From Streptomyces sp. TLI_235 (GTDB lineage Bacteria; Actinomycetota; Actinomycetes; Streptomycetales; Streptomycetaceae), in the NCBI GenBank assembly GCA_002300355.1, contig NSGV01000003.1:558001-622000 (forward strand): 64,000 bases of DNA. The letters run 5' to 3'. The position numbers were made by a program, and so were the translations under genes. The stretch's first letter is position 1, and every line of letters begins with the position of its first letter. Shown in pieces: positions 59,236 to 64,000 of this stretch. Below the pieces are notes generated by a model. It saw only the letters and a program-made list of their open reading frames with translations. It made no database searches and was not told where the DNA came from.

Positions 59236-61173
59236 ATGTCCCGTACCGCACCACCCTCCCGCTCCCGGCTGGCCGCCGCGGCGGCGGCCTGCGTCCTCGC
59301 CTCCAGCCTCACCGCGTCCCTGCTGTCCACCGCCCCCGCGACGGCCGCCGGCCCGGACGCGGTGGCCGGCTTCACCGCCGAGCAGGTGAACGCCGCCATC
59401 GATCCGGCGGAACTCACCGCGCTCGGCCACGACGAGGCCGCCTACCGGGCCTGGATCCGGCTGGAGAGCCGGGCCGCCGGGGGCTCCCGGCGGGCCGAGG
59501 GCGGCCCGGACAACGGGTATCCCAACCCGATGCGGATCAACCGCCTCAAGGCGCTGACGGACAGCCAGAAGGCGACCAACGGCGCGTTCGACCCGATGGT
59601 CTTCGGGAAGTTCACCGACTACTTCCCCTCGCCCGACTACGGCGACCACATCGCCCTGCTGCCCACCGGTAAGGTGCTGATCTTCTCCTTCGAGGCGGTC
59701 GAGACCGACCCGACCAAGGAGCCCGCGCCCACCAACGTCATCGGCATGGCCAACGCCGGCCGGGCCTACCTGTGGGATCCGGCGAAGGGCACCGGCGCCG
59801 ACGCGTTCAAGGCCGTGCCCCCGCCCAATGTGGTGCTGGACGACGGCACCGGCGCCAACCGCCCGGCGCCGTTCTTCTGCGCGGGCCACTCGTACCTGCC
59901 CAACGGCATGGTCGGTGTGTTCGGCGGCAACCTGGGCGGCAACGGCGGCGCCGGCGCCAAGCTGTCGCTGGTATTCGACCCGTGGAAGGAAGCCTGGACC
60001 CAGAACCCGGACATGCAGGTGGGCCGCTGGTACCCGTCGGTGGTGACCGGCGCGGACGGCAGGCAGCTGATCATGTCCGGACAGTCCGAACTCGGCTGGG
60101 GCACGCCGACGCCGATCGTCGAGCGCTTCCCCGCAAAGTCCGTCACCCCCGAGAAGGACCCGGGCAAAGTGCCGACCGCCCCGGTGGACCGCTTCGGCGC
60201 GGACGCGCCGTTCACCCAGGACTACCCGCAGCTGTTCTCGCTCAACGACGGCAAGATCTACGGCCTCGGCCGCACCCCGAACGAGCAGTGGGTGTTCGAC
60301 CCCAAGGCCGAGACCCGCGCCGACCTGCCCGCACGCCCGGACCTCGACAAGCTGCCCGCCGACATGCCCTGGCGCAACTACGGCTCCGCCGTCGCCCTCC
60401 CCGGCGGTGTGAACGGCCCGGACTCCGTGCTCGTCCTCGGCGGCAACCGCAAGGACCCGAACACCTACCAGCTCGCCGGCGGCCAGTGGAGCGTGGCCAA
60501 GCCGCGCGCCTTCGGCCGCACCCAGGACGACACCCTGATCTTCCCGGACGGCAAGCTGTTCACCGTCAACGGCGCCTTCGACATCCGCGACTACGGCAAC
60601 GGGCCATACAACCCCAACGCCGACCTGAAGTACCGCCAGACCGAGTTCCGCGACGACCAGGGCAACTGGAAGCTCGGCCCGGTCCAGCGGCTGCCGCGCG
60701 GCTACCACTCCAACGCGGTGATCCTCCCCGACGGGCGCGTCATGATCACTGGCGACGAACTGCAGCAGATCGCCAACAACCCGGACATCAAGTCCGGCAT
60801 GAACGGCACCATCGAGATCTACGAGCCGCCCTACCTGCAGACAGGCAACCGGCCCGCGCTGGACACCGCACCCACCGACCCGGTCCGGTTCAACGCCGAG
60901 TTCCCGGTCTCCACCTCGACGCCGGACAAGGTCAGCCGCGCCGTCCTGCTCGCGCCGATCACCTCCACCCACTCGGTGGACACCAGCCAGCGCCACCTGG
61001 AACTGCGGATCAACGCCCGCAACGGCGGCCAACTCACCCTCCAGGCACCCCCGCTGGCCGCGGCCGCGCCGCCCGGCTACTACATGCTCTTCCTGCTCGA
61101 CCCGTCCGGCGTCCCCAGCGCCGCCAAGTGGATCAAGCTGGAGGCCAAGACCTCCGGCGGCCAGATCCCCTGA
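59236..61173 (+). CDS. Secreted galactose-oxidase-like copper radical oxidase
   Basis: 645 residues from ATG 59236 (GAAGGAAGG upstream). Signal peptide residues 1-38 (AAAAAACVLASSLTASLL...ATAA). A kelch propeller spans ~120-510 and an early-set C-terminal domain (DUF1929) ~520-640. Expected ligands are in place: Cys in FFCAGHSYLPNG and Tyr in GRWYPSVV for the Tyr-Cys cofactor, Tyr-His in RGYHSNAVILPDG, and the last His in THSVDTSQRHLEL. It should oxidise an alcohol or aldehyde and release hydrogen peroxide outside the cell. It resembles GlxA, which works with a DyP peroxidase in S. lividans. First gene of a pair with 61235. Confidence 0.9.
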   Translation: MSRTAPPSRSRLAAAAAACVLASSLTASLLSTAPATAAGPDAVAGFTAEQVNAAIDPAELTALGHDEAAYRAWIRLESRAAGGSRRAEGGPDNGYPNPMRINRLKALTDSQKATNGAFDPMVFGKFTDYFPSPDYGDHIALLPTGKVLIFSFEAVETDPTKEPAPTNVIGMANAGRAYLWDPAKGTGADAFKAVPPPNVVLDDGTGANRPAPFFCAGHSYLPNGMVGVFGGNLGGNGGAGAKLSLVFDPWKEAWTQNPDMQVGRWYPSVVTGADGRQLIMSGQSELGWGTPTPIVERFPAKSVTPEKDPGKVPTAPVDRFGADAPFTQDYPQLFSLNDGKIYGLGRTPNEQWVFDPKAETRADLPARPDLDKLPADMPWRNYGSAVALPGGVNGPDSVLVLGGNRKDPNTYQLAGGQWSVAKPRAFGRTQDDTLIFPDGKLFTVNGAFDIRDYGNGPYNPNADLKYRQTEFRDDQGNWKLGPVQRLPRGYHSNAVILPDGRVMITGDELQQIANNPDIKSGMNGTIEIYEPPYLQTGNRPALDTAPTDPVRFNAEFPVSTSTPDKVSRAVLLAPITSTHSVDTSQRHLELRINARNGGQLTLQAPPLAAAAPPGYYMLFLLDPSGVPSAAKWIKLEAKTSGGQIP

Positions 61174-61180
61174 GTCCCCC

Positions 61181-61210
61181 GCCGCCCGAGAGCGAGGGCT
61201 CCCGGGCGGC
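61181..61210 (+). repeat. Intercistronic hairpin
   Basis: GCCGCCCG and CGGGCGGC with an inner AGC/GCT stem, between the oxidase and the small secreted protein gene. Could attenuate or process the joint mRNA. Confidence 0.55.
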
Positions 61211-61234
61211 CCTCCCCAGTCCCAGGAGGACGCC

Positions 61235-61807
61235 ATGACCCGCCCCAGTCTGCTCACCGCAGCGCTGGCCGTCAGCGCGCTCAGCGCCGTGGCCCTGTTC
61301 GCCCCGGCTGCCGAGTCCGCCACCCGCGCCGTGCCCACCACCCCGGTCCAGGGCACCGGCACCCCGGCCGTCGCCACCCTCTGGAACGCCGACCGCTTCG
61401 AAACCACCGCGCAGAACTGGACCGACCTGCCCGGAGCCGTGATCACCGACTCCACCGGCCGCGGCGCCGGTTTCGACGGCGTCTTCGTCGTCCACTTCGA
61501 CGCCGACGCCATCTGCTCGTCTCCGGTCAACAACGCGGTCTGCTCGGTCCGTGTCCTGGTCGGCGGCCAGGTTGCCGCCCCTGGCGACACCAATGCCCGC
61601 TTCGTCACCGCCCGCGGAGGACCCGAGTGGAGCGCCCACGGCTACACCCGGACCGCCTGCTTCGCCCCCCAGTTCGAGAGCCGCGACGCCACCACCCGGA
61701 TCCAGGTACAGGCCAGCAGCAACGCCACCTTCGGCCTGCAGAACTGGCACCTCACCGTCGAGCGCTTCCCCCTGCGGGCCGGCGCCTCCTGCCCGGCCGC
61801 CCCCTGA
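61235..61807 (+). CDS. Small secreted protein of unknown function
   Basis: 190 residues from ATG 61235 (AGGAGG upstream). Signal peptide ~1-30 (LLTAALAVSALSAVALFAPAAESA). The mature part is rich in beta strands (PAVATLWNADRFETTAQNW, GVFVVHFDADAIC, SVRVLVGGQVAAPGD, IQVQASSNATFGLQNWHLTVERF) with four Cys that could form two disulfides (CSSPVNNAVC, TACF, ASCP). It lies 61 bp after the copper oxidase on the same strand, so it is likely a partner, substrate-binding protein or inhibitor of the oxidase/peroxidase system. No family recognised. Confidence 0.75.
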   Translation: MTRPSLLTAALAVSALSAVALFAPAAESATRAVPTTPVQGTGTPAVATLWNADRFETTAQNWTDLPGAVITDSTGRGAGFDGVFVVHFDADAICSSPVNNAVCSVRVLVGGQVAAPGDTNARFVTARGGPEWSAHGYTRTACFAPQFESRDATTRIQVQASSNATFGLQNWHLTVERFPLRAGASCPAAP

Positions 61808-62084
61808 ACGATCGGCACCTACACGACGTATCCGGGCAATCCCAGACACTGTGGGTGCCCATCGGCTCCGCGGACAGCACTTCCAGGACCGCACCCGGCC
61901 TTGCCTGCACAAGAGACTGATCACGCCGGACAGCCCAGAATGGTTGGGCCCCGCTCTCCACCCGACAAGGCCGAGGCCGCCGTGGGCGGGCGCAGGAGCC
62001 GGAGCGGCACCCGTGGTGTCCAGCCCAACAGCAACGGCGCTCTGCCCCGAACGCATGCTGCGGGGCGGGGCGGCGAGAAGTCGC

Positions 62085-62205
62085 CTACGACAAGACTTGA
62101 CATTCGCCGCCTGCGGACTGGCCGTTCTGGATCTCGAACTCGACCCGGGCGCTCTCCTCCAGGCTCCTGAAACCAGTCCCCTGGATCGCGGAGAACGTGG
62201 AGAAA
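62085..62205 (-). pseudogene. Cold-shock protein (CspA-like), C-terminal fragment
   Basis: Reading leftwards: FSAIQGTGFRSLEESARVEFEIQNGQ, the second half of a CspA barrel. The RNA-binding first half (GxVKWFN, KGFGFI) is replaced by unrelated sequence. No start. Dead remnant. Confidence 0.75.
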
Positions 62206-62439
62206 CGGTGCGACGACAGCCGGGCCCTGCCGTCGGCATCGACGTCGGCGAACAGGTGATCATCGCGGAGGCGTGGCTTCCCACGATCACCGCCCGAGCC
62301 TGACCTGTACAACGGCAGGTGTCGGTGTTGCGCCGCCGCGGTGCGGGGGACGCGTTCCGCGTCGCCGGCGCGCGCCGCACGTCCGGTGGCCGACGACGAC
62401 TTGACGTCAGCCACCGGGAATGCGGTCCGGCCGTGATCG

Positions 62440-62826
62440 CTACACGGCCAGCAGGTCCGTCAGGTCGTCGGCGTGCTCTTCCTCCTCCTCGAGGATCGAC
62501 TCGATCAGGCGCCGGGTGGTGTAGTCGGTGTGGGCGCGCCGGGCGAGCGTCGCCGGGTCGAAGTCGGGCTCGCCGCCGAGCTGGGAGAGGCGTTCGGCGG
62601 CGCGCAGCGCGTGCTGCATCTCCTCGGCGGCGTGCTCGGTGAACTCCGCGGCCACCTGGGCCCGGTCGATGCCGGTGGCGGAGATGGCGTGCCGGGTGTA
62701 GCGCAGCCAGCACACCACCTCGGTCGCCACGACGTCGTTGAGCACCGCGATCACCCTGCCGGTGTCCAGCCCGTACGTCTCGGTGACGGGCCCGTCGGCC
62801 ATCTTCTTGCGGGCCTCGTCCCGACG
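62440..62826 (-). pseudogene. Ferritin-like (bacterioferritin-type) protein, truncated and internally deleted
   Basis: ATG 62802 (MADGPVTETYGLDTGRV) is an internal Met: in-frame codons RDEARKK precede it back to the IS630 border at 62826, so the N-terminus is lost. Iron ligands are in NDVVATEVVCWLRYTRH and FTEHAAEEMQHA. After LARRAHTDY about 35 residues, including the third helix with its ligand Glu, are missing. The sequence resumes TRRLIESILEEEEEHADDLTDLL. The deletion is in frame. Iron storage is unlikely. Confidence 0.75.
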
Positions 62827-63575
62827 TCGTAGGCGGCGAGATAGGCCAGGGCCCCGCCGCGGCCGTAGGTGTGGTTCACCCGCATCGTCCTGGCCTGCCC
62901 GGGGGCCAGGGTGGGGTGACGGCGGCAGCGGGCCTGGACTGAGGTTTTCTCGTCGGCACTGATCACGTACTCGTCCGCACTGAGCGCCTCGCCCTGCCAG
63001 GTGCGGGCGTACAGGTCAAGGAGGCGCTCGGCCTTGGGGCGGAAGGCGGGGTCGGTGATGAAGATCCAGGACTGATACTGCCAGGGCTTGAGCGCGTCCT
63101 GCTTGAGGAAGCGCCGCACGGTGGAGGCGGAGATTTGTGCCGACGATGGTCCGGGCGACCGCCTTGCGCGCCAGTTCCGGGGCCGACCAGCGTGCGAGCG
63201 GTGTGCCGCTCTCGGCGGGCAACTGGCAGGCGAGGGCCTTGACCTGAGCTGCCTGCAGCGGCGTGAAGGAGGACGGCCGGACCGCTTGAGGTCGCCGAGG
63301 GCGGGCAGCCGGGATGCGGCGAAGCGGCCGCGCCACGTACGGACGGTGTCCAGGTGCAGCCCGGTCTCACGGGCGATGCGGGCGTTGGACCGGCCCCGGG
63401 CCGCGTGCAGCACGACGTGGGCGCGCTGCCGGATCCGGTGCTCGGTCCTGTGGCCGTAGGCCACTTTCTTCAACCGCTCCCGCTCGGAGGCGGTCAGGGT
63501 TGTCGGGCAGGCCGAGGGAACGGGCAAGGCAGGCAGGCCGATCACGAGAAGAGGATGACGGTAGGTCGACGACAC
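62827..63575 (-). pseudogene. IS630 family transposase, frameshifted and truncated
   Basis: N-terminal HTH (TLTASERERLKKVAYGHRTEHRIRQRAHVVLHAARGRSNARIARETGLHLDTVRTWRGRF), then in another frame PSSFTPLQAAQVKALACQLP. Back in the first frame come VRRFLKQDALKPWQYQSW and the catalytic DEYVISADEKTSVQARCRRHPTL. The gene ends at GRGGALAYLAAYDV, where the ferritin-like gene begins. The later Asp and Glu are lost. Dead copy that truncated its neighbour. Confidence 0.85.
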
Positions 63576-63616
63576 GCGCCCTTCCTGCGCGGTGCCGCCC
63601 TGTACCGCGTCTTTGG

Positions 63617-64000
63617 TCAGTTGGTGGCCGTCAGTGCCTCGCGTGCGGTGGTGAGGATCTTCTCGGAGAGCGGGGAGCCCTTGGTGGCGCGGGACAGGAT
63701 GAGTGCGCCGAGCATGGTGCAGAGCCGGGTGATGCCGTCCTGGTCCTCGGTGGCGAGCCAGTCGGCGAAGTCGCCGACTCCCTGGGTGTAGACGCGGCGG
63801 GCCTCGCCGTCTGCGCCGTCGCGGGCCATGTCGCCGGCGAGTGCGGCGGCGGGGCAGCCGTCCGCGGCGCTGTCGCGGTGCTCGGTGGAGAGGTAGGCGT
63901 CGATCAGCGCCCGCTGGGCGGCGTCGCGCTGTCCGGCGTACTGGTCGAGCCCGTCCTTGTGGTGGCGGGCGAGTTCGGCGAAGGCGTGGGCGGTGGCTTC
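63617..64000 (-). CDS. TetR family regulator, C-terminal part (5' end outside window)
   Basis: The frame is open to the window edge; 127 residues are visible. They form the ligand-binding helices of a TetR protein: AYLSTEHRDSAADGCPAAALAGDMARDG is a hallmark of the AcrR/TetR subgroup whose C-terminal domain carries the GCPxAAL motif. GVGDFADWLATE and LCTMLGALILSRATKGSPLSEKIL follow. The DNA-binding domain lies beyond the window. Ligand and targets unknown. Confidence 0.85.
   Translation of the reverse strand, partial: EATAHAFAELARHHKDGLDQYAGQRDAAQRALIDAYLSTEHRDSAADGCPAAALAGDMARDGADGEARRVYTQGVGDFADWLATEDQDGITRLCTMLGALILSRATKGSPLSEKILTTAREALTATN

Noticed and set aside
59056..61608. 850-residue open frame opposite the copper oxidase
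   Set aside because: Antisense shadow of the oxidase and the secreted protein.
1..64000. CRISPR arrays, tRNA or rRNA genes
   Set aside because: No spaced direct repeats of CRISPR type and no rRNA-like or tRNA-like sequence were noticed by eye. A tRNA scan could still find one.

Overview
The window is very GC-rich DNA with near-saturated G/C at third codon positions and Streptomyces-type genes: an HspR-type operator at dnaK, an hsp18/rheA pair, mycothiol-dependent enzyme families, Ku/LigD, and IS5, IS1380, IS630, IS3 and IS701-like elements. It is most probably a Streptomyces or Kitasatospora linear replicon: a chromosome arm or a large linear plasmid. The density of insertion sequences, truncated genes and single-base frameshifts, a broken parB and a plasmid-stabilisation-type protein make it a typical accessory region. 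A few frameshifts could be assembly errors.

Layout. 0-4 kb: end of an MMPL transporter, then a tightly coupled minus-strand operon of Nudix hydrolases and a phosphotransferase-fold kinase, cut off upstream near a complete IS701-like element (3973-5595). 5.9-6.7 kb: a mycothiol-dependent DinB-type enzyme. 7.2-8.6 kb: a decayed IS5 element, a coiled-coil/winged-helix protein and a 109-bp solo IS end that truncates a phosphoribosyltransferase. 8.6-15.2 kb: a heat-shock island (dnaK-grpE, J-domain protein, hsp18 with divergent rheA, STAS protein, DUF2267). 15.5-18.1 kb: SDR and two SnoaL-like genes divergent from a MarR regulator, with a perfect palindromic operator between. 18.7-22.3 kb: an Lnt-like acyltransferase and a NarL-type two-component system. 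22.3-25.7 kb: an IS3 scar and unassigned genes.

26.9-42.5 kb is a patchwork of stress and envelope genes (SRPBCC, small conserved proteins, YihY/BrkB, STAS, hemerythrin, Ku/LigD, DUF3618). Several occur as one good and one or more decayed copies; Rpf/LysM fragments appear three times. 42.5-48.1 kb holds an intact IS5 element, a translationally coupled pair of DUF7336-like proteins, an RHS core with a frameshifted toxin tip, and a parB gene split by an IS1380 element with a CTAG target duplication. 48.5-55.3 kb holds an SDR without its catalytic Tyr, a CGNR regulator, broken XRE regulators, a Lys/Ala-rich nucleoid-type protein and a RecD2-like helicase.

55.4-64 kb: a frameshifted lipoprotein-like gene, a LexA fragment without a DNA-binding domain, and the most interesting locus. 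There a DyP-type peroxidase carries four C-terminal repeats and is divergent from a secreted galactose-oxidase-like copper radical oxidase, which is followed by a small secreted protein. The window ends with a cold-shock fragment, a truncated ferritin-like gene, an IS630 remnant and part of a TetR regulator.
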